Shown: positions 28,201-43,200 of the stretch, piece after piece
Layout: every line of letters begins with the position of its first letter
Position numbering within the stretch: the first letter of the stretch is position 1
Assembly: GCA_021292105.1 (NCBI GenBank)
Contig: CM037861.1
Coordinates: forward strand, 48,498,634-48,562,633
From: Anadara kagoshimensis
Taxonomy: Eukaryota > Mollusca > Bivalvia > Arcoida > Arcidae
DNA: 64,000 nt
Direction of reading: 5' to 3'
Notes under the pieces: model-generated
Databases searched by the model: none
Told to the model about the DNA's origin: nothing
Seen by the model: the letters and a program-made list of their open reading frames with translations, nothing else
Position numbers and translations under genes: made by a program

Positions 28201-31200
28201 GCCACTACATGCCACCTATCTGTACAGCTTGGGGTGTAGATCACAGACAATGGTCTAATTTTATCCCACTTTGTAGAATCATTATGATATATCCAGTATT
28301 TAACCCCCCAAATATTGCACCCACATTGCAATGTTTCATTTGATAAATGCTTTAACTTTTCAACTGAGTTTAAGATAAAAAAAGAGTAAGACTTAATTCT
28401 AAAACACAGACAGACACTGCTATTAAACTATATATAAACTTGAAAAACAGTAAAGTTGGGTAAAAAAAATCAGCAGATAAAATTTTGGCTCAAAGGTTGA
28501 CATTGGTTTATTTATAAGACCTATCAAAAATTTCATCAAGATTCTTTTTGTTAAAGCAGATTAATGGAGATTTACAACCAAGTCAAGATTTTTTCAGTTA
28601 CCGGTATATCGAGGAGGTGAGTTCAGGGATGGTGGGGAAAACCTGAGTTCCAAGAGGAAACCATGACCTTTAGTAAGTGAACTGACAAACTTTCACACTA
28701 GAATATGTCTGGAGTGGGATTCTTGTGAGAAGCTCTGTAATCTCTGCAGGCACACTTTAAACCATAGATTTAGGTTTATGTTGCTCAGCCTTCTAATTGT
28801 AAGTCTCCTCTGTAGCAGCCACAGGTGGCCTACTCTTTTTAAAACTCTACAGGTGTCTAGCATGTACTGAGACATGGGACCTCGGTTTTGAGTTTCATCT
28901 GAAAGGCTACTGAATAACAAGCTTTTAACAGCTCTAATAGGAGATGAAAATCATATCAGAAAATTTCCATTTCCCGTGTGAGGTTCGATACCACAACCCT
29001 TAATTTTGAAAGCCAGTGACAGTAACACTCGGCCATGTCCTCTCCACTATCTGGAGAGGTAGGCTGTAGCTGAATCTGAACTTGTGGTTGAAAGGTGGAC
29101 TGTGGTTACTTTTTAATAAGACTTCATTGAATCAGATTAGTAAAGCTGAGCGGTCTGAGCGGTCAATTGCCTATCAAATATGTCATCTAGATTCAAATCA
29201 GAGATCTGCAAGTGGCAAGGGGATTAAACATAAAATCAGACAAATGAATACAATGCTTATATGTAAAATGGAACATGGCAATCGAATATTCAAAGGGCTG
29301 TCTTAAATATATAAAATAGGATAATTCAATATCCATTGCTTATAAAACAGTACATGGCAAGGGAATATTCAAAGGGCTGTCTTAAATATATAAAATAGGA
29401 TAATTCAATATCCATTATTATAAAACAGTACATGGCAATGGAATATTCAAAGGGCTGTCTTAAACATATAAAATATGATAATTCAATATCCATTGCTTAT
29501 AAAACAGTACATGACAAGGGAATATTCAAAGGGCTGTCTTAAACATAAAATAAGACAATTCAATATCCATTGCTTATAAAACAGTACATGGCAAGGGAAT
29601 ATTCAAAGGGCTGTCTTAAACATAAAATAAGACAATTCAATATCCATTGCTTATAAAACAGTACATGGCAAGGGAATATTCAAAGGGCTGTCTTAAATAT
29701 ATAAAATAAGACAATTCAATATCCATTGCTTATTAAACAGTACATGGCAAGGGAATATTCAAAGGGCTGTCTTAAATATATAAAATAAGACAATTCAATA
29801 TCCATTGCTTATAAAACAGTACATGGCAAGGGAATATTCAAAGGGCTGTCTTAAATATAAAATAAGACAATTCAATATCCATTGGTTATAAAACAGTACA
29901 TGGCAAGGGAATATTCAAAGGGCTGTCTTAAAATATAAAATAGGATAATTCAATATCCATTGCTTATAAAACAGTACATGGCAAGGGAATATTCAAAGGG
30001 CTGTCTTAAATATATAAAATAAGACAATTCAATATCCATTGCTTATAAAACAGTACATGGCAAGGGAATATTCAAAGGGCTGTCTTAAACATAAAATAAG
30101 ACAATTCAATATCTATTGCTTATAAAACAGTACATGGCAAGGGAATATTCAAAGGGCTGTCTTAAACATAAAATAAGACAATTCAATATCTATTGCTTAT
30201 AAAACAGTACATGGCAAGGGAATATTCAAAGGGCTGTCTTAAATATATAAAATAAGACAATTCAATATCCATTGCTTATAAAACAGTACATGGCAAGGGA
30301 ATATTCAAAGGGCTGTCTTAAATATATAAAATAGGATAATTCAATATCCATTGCTTATAAAACAGTACATGGCAAGGGAATATTCAAAGGGCTGTCTTAA
30401 ACATGAAATAAGACAACTCAATATCTATTGCTTCTATGTTTAACACTATACTTTACTTATTATTCACTATATACAATATATAGTACGGTTAAGAACTTAA
30501 TAAAACTTTCAAATTGTTTGACTGTCAATTTCTCATAGTCATAGAACAAACTACTGATTCAAATAATCACAACAGAAGAGACTCTCACATTTCAAATTTT
30601 AATGTAAAATTTGAAACAACCCCTTAAATATCCAAAAATCTAATCATAATACCTTTGATCTTGTATTCGACTGTCAAAAAGCAAAGAAAATTGGTCCTCA
30701 TAAAAAAAGGTTCCATTCTATTAGAACATTTTAACATGAAAATTTCTATTATAATTATAACAAAGATGTCGTTTTCAAAAGAAACTGAAACCAATTGATA
30801 TGACACAGTGTAAATCAATAATTTTTACCAAATTAATGTTTGTTCAGGGATGGACCATGACATATTATAGAGTATCATTATTGAAAGGACATAGATCTTT
30901 AGATTTTTATATACGGTACAGACCTGTCGAAAGTTTAACACACTGAACCAATGCATTTGTGCAGCATATCTGGGACTCTTGTTACCTTTATCGACATTAT
31001 TTCCGCAGATGTTATCTGCTTCTTAGGCTCTCTAAACACTTGCTATCCATACCTCGGCCACTCTGTAGCACGAGATGCGATTGCTTTTCATTAGCTCAGT
31101 GTTAAACTTTCAACAGGTCTGTACTATTATATACAATGTATATATATCTACTAAGATTTATTTTTGTACAACAGGAATACATACACTAAATAAAAACTAA

Positions 31201-34200
31201 AACATTTATACAAAACATCTTAGTTAAAGAATTTGTACATTTTAAATTATTATATCTATTTTATATAAGATCAAATATATCTGTTCAAATAGCTCAAATT
31301 CAAGTGGGATTGTTGTTAAAAACCACAACGCACTAAATGCCATTATGTCCAATACCTGTCAGGAAAAAATAAATGTTATCATCTTCCTATTTAAACTATC
31401 TTCTGTAGATCCTTCATGTACATTGTGTTTTTGCAATATTTAAGAAATAAATTTTTATTCATTTACCGTATTAATCAGGGGTTCAAAAATATGTTTTGGA
31501 ATGGAAGGTCAAGGACTTTTTGCCTTTACTTTTGGCAGGTCCCACATTTGGTTTTGAAAGTTCCATATTGACTTGTTTTTTTTTTACCACAGAGTTAGAA
31601 AAATCTGAAAATGGGCCCGGTGAAAATCGGCAGGCCCATCAGACTTTTTCAGTTATATCAAGGGTCTCAATGTAAAATCATAAGGTCTCGGACCCAGGGA
31701 ATGTTAAACCCCTGATTAATAAAATTATTGATTTTTATTTTTTGGTCTGGGAAAAACTTTTAATGGAATAATTGCAGTGTTGTCTCATCATGCAATGTCA
31801 CTTAAATAAAGACACGTTACTTAATTAAATCTATTTCCTTTCAATTCCTGGCATTTTGAATATCATTGTGATAAGATTTACAATCGGCATTGGACATTTG
31901 ACTGAAAGAGTGAAAAAAAAAAAACCCAAAAACCCAAAAAACAAAACAGATGTATGAGCAACAAATGGATATTTAAACGACATTCCAAATATATGGTAGA
32001 CATTTGAACAAAATGTTTTCTTAACCTTCTCCATTAGCCAGACTGAAGTCTGCTGCCCTCTGCTCATCGCGGGGATGTAGAAGAAAGATTTTTAGCATGA
32101 AACTCTAATATCAATGGATGACTGCAGTAAAACTGTTCATTGAAATGTGCATGAAAAGATTCTGGTCCATTAATTGTTCTACTAGGTTTGGATGGAACTT
32201 CATCCCACAATTTAGGGAGGAAGAGTGATTTACCGGTAAACTGTCGCTCAAATGTCCATCATAAAATACAGGTAATATCTAAAATCTGTCACTCAAATGT
32301 CCACTAAAATCATCTCTCAAATGTTCAAAAGGAGGTTTTTTTTTTTTAATTTTTCCTCAAATGTCCTGCACTCATAATATTTGCATGCAAGAAACACAGA
32401 TAGAAATTGCAAAGAACCAATACTATTTTTACTTTCTGATACATTGCTCTCTGATGAATTGAAATTATGAAATGTGCAAAAAAAAGTTTAAAAGTTTATG
32501 AAATGCAAAAGCTAACATGTATGGGATATTGCAAATATTACATGTCCAGAAAGTGTGTTAGTATAAATTTGTGACAAAAAATACGGTGATTATGTTACAT
32601 TATTTTGAAAAATACTTCCTGCACTCTAGATTGGGAAAATTTTATACACTCAGAAATTTGAAGTTCTTACAAAAATATCAAGGATCTTCATCACAAATGT
32701 GTTCTACAATGACTATATCTGAATTTTTGTCAGGTCTGGCCAGTCATTTTGACTTTTGGAAATTTTAGTCATTTTTTTCCAAGGGAAACAACCCTTGTTT
32801 GGTCGTAGTTTTAGGCAAACAAAATCACTAAAATATGTTACAATTAGCAATTTATTGTATTCCAAACATATACTGCTGTGTGACATGAAATCAACATAGA
32901 TACAGGTGTTAAAACACACCTCTAACATTGTTTTTTTTTTAATTATTTTTTATAAAAGATAAATGTCCAAAGAAAGAACCTTGGATAACACCATTAATCA
33001 TAAATATTAATTTTATCCATTTCATTTCATAAATATTAAATTTATCCATTTCATATTTTTCACTTTCAAAGAGAATCATGGTTTGAATGTAACAGAGAGT
33101 TTCTTGAAAGGAATTCCAAAATAAAATTAGTATTTTAACAATATATGACATTAACATTAATAATAGCCACATTAGACAGGTGTTCAAACACTCCTTGATA
33201 AGAAATTCTTTGGTAAAAGGAATAACAAAAATGAATTAACCTTGATCAAGGTTGATCATTAATGTTATATATTTTTATTCATTTTTTCACTTTCAAAGAT
33301 TAACATAGTGTAAGCATTACAAAAATTTCCTGAAAGCAAGAAATCTTGGCGCTACTGGTCACTTAGTATACTTCCGGTTTTACAACTTACCGTAAATGTT
33401 GAAAAATGAACTAAGTCAGTAAACAGTAATTATATGTCTGGCAGACTAGAAATTGATACTTGGGGCAAGGGGCCTCATACTGAACTCGCATACAAAATTT
33501 CAAGAGGCTGTGTTGAGTAGTTGCTGAGAAAACTGTTTTGATACTTTACATGTTTTTCAGCAGTAAGAGAGATAACTCTTTGGATTTTAATCACCAGAAC
33601 TATCATTGATTAACTCCCTTGACCCAGACATTTTGAAGAAATTATTATTACCATAAAAAATTTGAAAGAGTTGAGTAATGGTGTTTAACGTCTCAGTCAA
33701 GAATATTTCACTTATCGAGACGTCGCCAACTATAGGCTAAGATGCAGAAATTTTGCCTGTGTTGCGCTTATGGCATTATACAGCAGGGTTCTTTATCATG
33801 CCATATATACTGGGACAGGAGACCTCGTTTATTTAAGTTCCCATCTGAAAGAGCCGTGACTTTCATTTCTTAATGCCGAGAGCTTGGCAAAAGCCACTTT
33901 CATGTCTTGGGTCAGACCAAGCCGGGGTTCGAACCCATGACCTCCCACTTAGGGAGCAAGCACTCTACCAACTGAGCTACCGCAGCGGTATTACAATTTG
34001 AAAGAGAATAATTGTTTTTGTATAATAGCTTCCCTTGCGTTAATTTTGAGACAGATTTCTGCAATAATGCCTCTGTGGCTTAAAAAACATATGGTGTACA
34101 ACTGGGTTCTACATAATACTCCTTATTAGTTCCGTGGAACAATTATTTCCATTTAATTTGTAATTTCATGAATTGGGTAAAGCAACTTTTAAGGGAATGT

Positions 34201-37200
34201 GTGATAAGTTTTTCTAAAAAGAATATGAAACAATAGGTCATACACAAAATTCAGGTGGCAGCGTTCAATCTATGATTGATCAGATGGCGATTTTCAAAAA
34301 CATTCATCTAAAACACTATAATATCAGCATTTTTGCATTCATGGAATGTTAAATATGGCTCATTAAGGCCTTAACAATGGAGTTATTTGGCAAACTAGAG
34401 GCTCCCAGGAGCCTGTATAGCTCACCTAGGTAGAGTTGTTGCAGAATGAAAATCAACAGATTGTCTAATGTTTAAATAAATGCTTGAAATTTATTACACA
34501 ATATTTATTTCTATCACAAAATTTCAATATTATTTTCTTTCAAAACTAAACCATATTTCAAAATTTTGAGACAATACATACCAAGTATCATCAACTTTTC
34601 ATGTATAATACCTGAGAAATTTTCCTTATCCAAAAACTGGTCAATGGACCATAAAATTAAGGTCAAGGACAAAACATTTTTGAATGCAGATGCTATTTTA
34701 AAATACCAAATGTAAAGACCCAATGACTATTATGGCCGAGTTTGGTTCCAATTGACTCAGTAGTTTCAGAGAAAAATATGTTTGAACGTATGTTCCCATA
34801 GGGTCCAATGTTAAAATATGTTCTCCACTGACGGCCATCTTGGATTTTGTGTGGCCCTCAAAAACACCAATGTTGTAGGACTATTGTGGCCAAGTTTGGT
34901 TCCAATTGGCTTAGGGGTTTTAGAGAAAAAGATCTTTGAAATTGTTCCCATAGGGTCCAATGTTAACCTATGTTTCCCGTTGGCAGCTATCTTAGATTAG
35001 GTGCAGACTTAAAAACAACACCACCCAAAGACTATTGTGGCCAAGTTTGGTTCCAATTGGCTTAGGGTTTTAGAGAAAACGATCTTTGAAATTGTTCCCA
35101 TAGGGTCCAATGTTAACCTATGTTCCCCATTGGCAGCCATCGTGGATCAGGTGCAGACTTAAAAAAACACCGGTTTCAGAAGGTACCATCTAAGGACTAC
35201 TATGACCAAGTTTGGTTCCAATTGGCTCAGTATTTTCAGAGAAAAATATCTTTGAACGTATTTTCCCATAAGGTCCAATGTTAAAATATGTTCTCCGCTG
35301 GTGGCCATCTTGGATTTGGTGTGGCCCTCAAAAACCCCAATGTTGAAGGGGGCCATTCAAAGACTATTGTGGCCAAGTTTGGTTCCCATTGGCTAAAGGG
35401 TTTTAGAGAAAAAGATCTTTCATATTGTTCCCATTGGGTCCCATGTTTACCTATGTTCCCCGCTGGCCGCCATCTTGGATTAGTGGAGACTTAAAAAAAC
35501 ACCGGTTTCAGAAGGTACCATCTAAGGACTACTGTGACCAAGTTTGGTTCCAATTGGCTTAGTAGTTTCAGAGAAAAATATCTTTGAACATATTTTCCCA
35601 TAGGGTCCAATGTTAATCTATGGTCCTCGCTGGCGGCCATCTTGGATTAGGTACGGACATGTTGGACACAATTTTTAAAGTAGACCAAATAAGGACTGTT
35701 GTGACAAAGTTTGGTTGCAAATGGCCCAGCGGTTTCTGAGGAGTTGATCTTTAACTAGGGACGGACGACGACGACAATGACGACAGATGCCAAGTGATGG
35801 CAAAAGCTCACATGGCCTTTTAGGCCAGGTGAGCTAAAAAGGGGTTAATGGCTCCTTCTAGAATGAACATGTGGTTGGTATCAAGTTGCATACATGTGGA
35901 ACTATTTGGCAAAATAAGGAGTTAATGGGTGCTTTTAGAATGAACATGGGGTTGGTATCAAGTTGTACACATGTGGAACTCATTCTTTTTCTTACTTGTA
36001 TGATCTAAGCAGGAAAAACAGTGCTTACCTCTAAGTCTTGTTCTATTTGTTTGGCTTTAAGGTCCATCTCAGCATGGAAAGCAGCTTCATTAAGTTGTCT
36101 TTGTATGTTAGAATTATCATCTAATTTAAACTGGGTGTCTGTTAAATGTCTCTGCTCTATAAATACAATAGACATATACCATACAGTGTATATATATATA
36201 TACATAAATTAACACCATTTTGTGTTTTTAAGGATGATCAAATTTAGGAAATGCAAAAACAAGCAAATTTAATAATAACAATTACAGTCTAAGGACCATA
36301 ACTCCTAGAAGAATTAAAAACTAATTCAGGTTAATAATATGCACATCTCCTATCACTGTTGATGTGTTTCATGAAATAGTGCTTCATAGTTTTGGAAAGT
36401 TTCTCTGATAAGAAGAGTCTGGATTGATGGAAGGACAAAAGGAATGATGGAAGAATGGAATTTAAAAACTTCGAATTTAATATCCTCTCCTTTCTTTGAA
36501 ATGTCGGAGCAGAGATTCAAAGTAATTTTTGTAATGGGAGGTCTAGGACCTTTTGCCTTTGTTTTTGGCATTTCCCAAAGAAGTTTTGACAGTCCAATAT
36601 CACATTAAAAGGTTCATGTGAATTATGTTAATATGTAGAAAAAGTAGTATTATCCTGGTAAAAAGATGAAAAGTCCATCAGACATTTACAGCTTAAATAT
36701 CAAGGGTCCCAATGTAAAATCAAAAGGTCCTAGAATTTTGAACCCCTGGGGACAGTAATAATAACACCACTATACCGGTAGAAAAACTGCTAGCAAACAA
36801 AATGATAAATTTTCTCACAATGCCAAATTGGATTAGAACCTAGGGCAGTGGCGGATTTAAGGAGGGGTTTGCGGGGGTTGCAACCCCCCCCCTTTAAAAA
36901 TTTAAAAGAGAGAGAGAGAGAGCTATTGACTGATGTGACCTGTGACCCCCATATGTTAATGTAACAACCCATTTCTGTATACGTGTTGTTCCGGATCATG
37001 TTTACTAGACACCATGTCTTTGGAAGCTCGCGCCTTTCGCGCTCGCACCTAGCATTGATATACTAGTAATTCTCAATCCCCCTTTCAAAAAATCCTGGAT
37101 CCGCCCCTGTAGGGGGTGGGAGGCATGTGATTTGTAAGCTAGTACTTTAGATCACTTTGCCAATGAGGTTAAAAACTATGAACTTACTATCCTAATTAAC

Positions 37201-40200
37201 TAATTAACTATTATTACTTACCATCTCGCTGTTTAATGGCTAGATGTGACTTTGTTAAGGCCAGATCTGCACTTAGTTTTCTCTTATTTAATTCAGCAGC
37301 CTTAGTGTCACCATCACTTTTCCTATAAATGTAAAATAATGTACATGTTATGTACATACTTGATATAGGAAATACACTTGTATCAATAAATCAAAATTAG
37401 TGGAGATCAAATTTAGTATGCATGAAAAGTGTTTTGAAACAACCTTCAGGAATGGTATTTACTGCAATAAAATCTCGATTAATTGTCACCATTTGTTTAA
37501 TGAAATTTTGTTCATGAATCGCAAAATTTTGTAAGCGAGTTTTTACTAATTTTCTGTTACGTTTAAAGCAAAAGAGCAATTGCAGACAGTTTACTAGTCA
37601 ATCTTTTATGTTAACTTAATGCATTGCATGCAAACAAAAGGTTTCTATGCAGCTCATGACCTGCATTTCAGGCTTCAATAGTTGAAAGATCTACCCTTGA
37701 TATAACAGATTATACTCACATTAATTTGTTTTCAACATCCCTTACAGCATTAAGGTCATCATTAATTTTATTACCAGTATCTTTTTTATGATCCCTAAAA
37801 TGAAAAGAAAAAATTAAACTGAAAATGTAAACAAGAAATGAAAAATCCAAACATTTGTTTTTGCTTCATATGTATAAGAACATGTTCTTATGGAATTTTA
37901 CATTCTAATCAAGCATATTGTTTACTTCTACCATAGGGAGTGTTTTGGTAAAATTTGCTGGTCCTAAGTCCAGTGAAAGGAAAGGGTTGTGTGTAGGCCA
38001 GGGTGCCAAGTAAATTACATCTATGTTACAGTAACTGAAGGGGCAGTTGTGGAAACATTATACACATCATAGAACTAAAAGGACTTAGACCAAGATATTG
38101 ACTTAAACAACTAAAACAGAAGTTCAAAACTATGTGATTAATTACATGTTTATAAACAAATTTACAATAAATAAAGTAAATATGCTTGAACACATGGAGT
38201 TTTCACCTAGTTACCAAATTTTCTTCCCAAACTAAGATCCCAAGCTGAAATCTAGCCAACAAGCTAAATTTTAAAAACTTGTAAAACTAACAAGCTAGAT
38301 TTATAAAACTTATGAAAATTGTTGTAGAAAAACTAAAATTTATATGTATAATACAATGCTGTTGTTTGTTGTAAACAATTTTCTCACACGTGACATGGAA
38401 ATTCTTTGTTTTTACCCATGTGGTATTTCCTTGTCTCACCCTAGGGTTGAGACAAGCAACACACTACATCTGAATAAACAGCTGCATTCTGTGACCCTAG
38501 AGGCTTTTAAAGGATTTTTTAAGGAATAAGGTGTGAGGAAAAGAATCAATCGCTACTGGTCATATGAGATAGGAAAATCTAAACTCTCTATCTTATATTA
38601 TTGGTTCAGAACTCGGCAAGCCTCATTCTGTACCAAATATATAAGACCTTGGGTTGAGATTTCCAGAACTATTAAAGCCTCATTCTGTACCAAATATAGA
38701 AGACTTTGGGTTGAGATTTCCCTATCTCATATGACCAGTAGTGATAGATTCTATTATTACAATTCCTCTGTAAGACTGTAAATACTTTCTGTAGTTAAAA
38801 AAATCTGATACACATACAAGGAGCATGTTAAACATGTTATAAGACTATGGTATATCTAGGGGATGTATAAGTAGCCTTTCCCCTTGAACACTAACTTGTA
38901 GCATGAAGAAAAAATATTATAATGGGGCAAACCTTACTTTTTACTATCAAATTTCTGTACTCTTGCTTTCTGTGATTCCATATTTAGTGTAATGGCTAAC
39001 TCTGCAAGTTCCTGTTGTAACTTATGTTGCTCTTCCTGTGTGGTTAAAAATAAAAAATAAACTAACATTGTGATTAAAAGATACAACTTTAATCATAGCT
39101 ATGGCCAGTTGAGCTAAGTATTGAGTAAACAAATAACTATTGATGCTAATAAAAACAATTCATAAACATAAAAGTATCTTGTAAAACCTATATATGAAGT
39201 TTGAGACTTACACATATAGTCATATACCCGTAATTTGTTGTGTGTTCATCTTAGATGAAAGATGGTGTCCTAAAGACAATTTAATTTGAAACGATAGTTT
39301 AAAGATATTCTGGAACCAGCTTTTGACAACATGCATTCAATTCGGTTGAAATATTAGTGCAAATGTATTATATTGATCTAAATGGGGTATAAATGGTAAC
39401 ATTAATTAAAACTTGTGTGCAGATTTCTGTTATGAGGTATTTATTTGGCATTTGTAATCCAGTCAGTGTCTATGTCCAATTCCAAGAAAGATAATTGAAA
39501 GTAGAAGAATAGTTGAACAAGTGCACATTCTGATTTTGTGTCCATGCGTAAAAAAGCATGACTTGCCTCTTTAGATCTCATCTTAGATTCATATTCCTGA
39601 TTCATTCTTTGTACTTCAACTCTTTTGAGTTCTATTTCGGTCTTCTTGGCACGATACTGACGAGACAAATCGCCCCTGAAGGAATAATTCATTCAATTTT
39701 TAAAATAAAAGATGGAAATTCGCAACTGAAAACATGTACTTAGTAGTTGATAACAGAACCAAGAACTAAAGCCATATACAAGTTAATGATAGAAACAGTC
39801 AACTAAGGCAATACAATGAGAAGATAAATGCTGATTATAAATCTCTGACTTTGGATGGGCACTGGAGTAAATTTCCAGTGTTACTGTAAAGTTATAGCAC
39901 TCAACCATCAACCTTACTTTTTTTACAACCATTAGTCCATAAATATGCACATTTAAAAAGTAAAACATATTGCATACTCATATATATAGATATATATATC
40001 TGTAGCCTAGAATATCTACTGTATTTACTTTAATTTTGATAACATTACATATAAAATTCTCCTTGAAGGAACATGTTTTGGAAAGTCTGATGATAAAATC
40101 GATGACATTTCTTAAAAACAACTCTATTGTCGAAATTTAAAATACTAACATTTGAAGTGCTCTTTTTCTTTCTTCTCTTTTGTTTTCTTGCTCTTTTAAC

Positions 40201-43200
40201 TGATTTTTCTCAATTCTGCTTTTCATTAACTGAAATGAAACAATGTTGATAGAACAACAAATCAGATAATATCTTAACTCCTACTTTTCAATGACAATCA
40301 AGTATCTTTGGTGAATATTTATAGAAAAAAAAACTTTATACAACCTGCATTTTTAAAAAATCTGGTGTATAAATTTGAAATACTTTGTACAATTAACATC
40401 ACATGAGATCTAAATCATTTAGTCACAATTCTACTATGTTCATTTATACAAGTAATTTGTTTTTCTTCATATTTCCTGAAAATATGGCCTGAAGTCTAAA
40501 GAAATGGAGACATATAAGCCTAATGATCAATGCTGCTGTTGAACACAAGCCAGAAACCGTGAAATGACCTTGAGGCTAGATCAATACAGAGATATCTAGA
40601 ACGAGGATGAATATTTTTCTGTCCAGAACGAGCTTTAGCAAGTTCTGGACATTGAAAACATTCATCCTCATTTTAGATACATGTATCTCTTGTCTTACAC
40701 TGTGATTGGTATATGATTCTTTTCTTCATAAATTTGTAACATGAAAAAGTGATTTGTAAACAAATATTTGCACTAAATGTTCAGTTTTCATGCCACCCAT
40801 CAGTGCCTTCTGAAAATGATGTCATCGAATTCTGTTGACGTTCCTACGTAAAATGATTATGATGTCATCAATTTAGTGTCCGTAAGTTATCGCGTTTCAT
40901 CCGGAATGCCTTCTATTTTTTCATAGAATCAAATTAAGAAGTCAGAGAAATCCAACTAATGCAGGAGATGGTTCGTGTGATGTGTCTCAACCAGGGCGAG
41001 ACAGGGAAGTCTAGCACCGGTGAAAAAGCTGGATCCCCTTGTCACAAGTGTGAGAAATATAATTATAGCCCAACAAACAAAGATAAGGGGTATATAGAAA
41101 TCACCGTCCATCCCAATATCATGTCTGCTCCATATCTGCCATGTCTATGGATGGATTTTGAACAATTTTGACACAAATGGAAACAAACATAAGTGTCTCA
41201 TACCAAATGTACTTGCATAGTTCAAGGGAACATGGTCAACTCTTAGAAATAATAACTCGGCAATTTTGGTAACAGGGATATTCGTCTGTCAAGAAACTGC
41301 TCTACCTTTCCATTGCTAAGATATCAGTAATTAGGTAATACAACTTACATCTTCTTTCCAATGTGTGTGTTCCTGTCTTAACTTGGTATATTTCTGTAAA
41401 CCTTGGTTTAATTTTTTCTCTTCTGCAAGACGTTTTTTATTCAGAGCTACAAGATAAATTGTATATCTAGTTATATGCCCTACAAGACTTGTTGTTTTTA
41501 AAAATCAAAACAAATGGATCAAACAAACAAATTTTAGAGTCAATGTCAAACAAAGCTGTATAAATCCATAGAATGGGGTTTGTCAGCATATCATATGATA
41601 CACATAATGTTTATGTACACAAGAACTATTATTTCAATGGAATATATGCAAATGCATGAAATTGATGTTTCTGTTAATAACAACGATATTCTGAGAATTG
41701 TGACATAATTTTTGTTGCGTGATTTTATGGGATATTGTTCATGTGGTATGTTGATGCATCCTTTTCGATTCTAAGAATTTTTGCAATGTAAAGCTTGCCA
41801 GTCTTAAATCTTCTTCACCAATATCAAATATACAGATTTCTTTAAATAACTTTGTAAACTGGTACATTGTATATACAGTATGAATAATTCTAATTGGGGA
41901 GCTTGGTGGTAGTAGTGTAAAGTGCTGACTTGTGGATCACAGTTTGAATCTCACTCATTGGGATCCTAGTGTGATAAAGTTTGTCATTTCCCTTGTCGAA
42001 AGCTTGTGGTTTCTCTGGGCACTCCAGCTTCTTATACCATTTCAAAACTGACCACTTAAACAAAATAATCTTGCCTGGACATTTAACACCAAGACTCCAT
42101 TCAAATCTCATTCTAGGGTTGTTTTTTTACCTCTCCATAGAGACCAGTCTTTTTTCAAATTTTCACTGGAGGTGGAGATTATTTTAAGCAAAGTGGTTAT
42201 TATTGAAATCAATCAAAATAAATTCAGTGAATACATTAAATTAAATATACCGGTAGTAAAACCTTGATTCATTGTCATCATGTTGATGTCATGGGGTTGG
42301 GGGTGGGGGTGAGGGTGGTAGTTTAGAAATAGTTCAAAGAACAACTTATAAAGAAAAAAATATAAGAAATAGGTTTTGGAACATCAAAGCAGTGTGGTGT
42401 TAAGTTATCAAATGACAATATAACAAGGTTTTACTGCATGTGACATAATTACATACCATTTTCAAAATCTCTAAGTGTATGTCTAACGGCTCTCTGATTT
42501 TTTATAATATCTCCCTCTACTCGCTTTAGTTCTCTCTCTTCCTGTTTGTGTTGCCACATATGATCCTGAAAAAAAGTAAGAAAACCTAATATTTGATCTG
42601 TACATTCAAAACTAAACGATTAATAATGAATCATAAATACAGGTAGATGGACAAACACTATAAATAAATGAAATTATGGGACAAGATTTTGGTATTCAGT
42701 TTTAATTTGTTCATTTTGATTTGACCATATATATACATGTGTAAAGTTATAATGATTTTAAGTAAAGTGTGAAAACCTGTTTGTGCTGCAAATAAAATTT
42801 AAGCTTTATGAAGCAAAAGGGATAACATCACTTCCAAGGAAATGCTCATCCACTGCAAATTTACATCTCTCTCCCCCCCCCCCCTTCCCCCCTCCAATTT
42901 CTACTTGTTGGCATCTATGTGATATTAAGTTTTCAAATTACATGTACCATAACATGATGGTATATGACAAGTTGATGACTCCCAAGGCGTTTTTTTTTTT
43001 CACAGAAAATTGAGTACAATACATAACACCAGCCAAACTGATGAACCAATGGATTTCACTCTTAAGTTTTTTTTTTTTTAAATTAAACTACAATGTGCTC
43101 AATTTCTTGGATCTTCACTTAATTTTACCTCAAATTAAACTGTTTTCAAACAAATAAAAGTTCCCCTAAAAAGCTACAACTGTACAATTAACAAGTGGTA

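Noticed and set aside
33940-33990. tRNA gene (box A and box B present)
   Set aside because: Box motifs are followed by a SINE body and tail, and no complete cloverleaf can be drawn; the same sequence recurs at several SINE copies.
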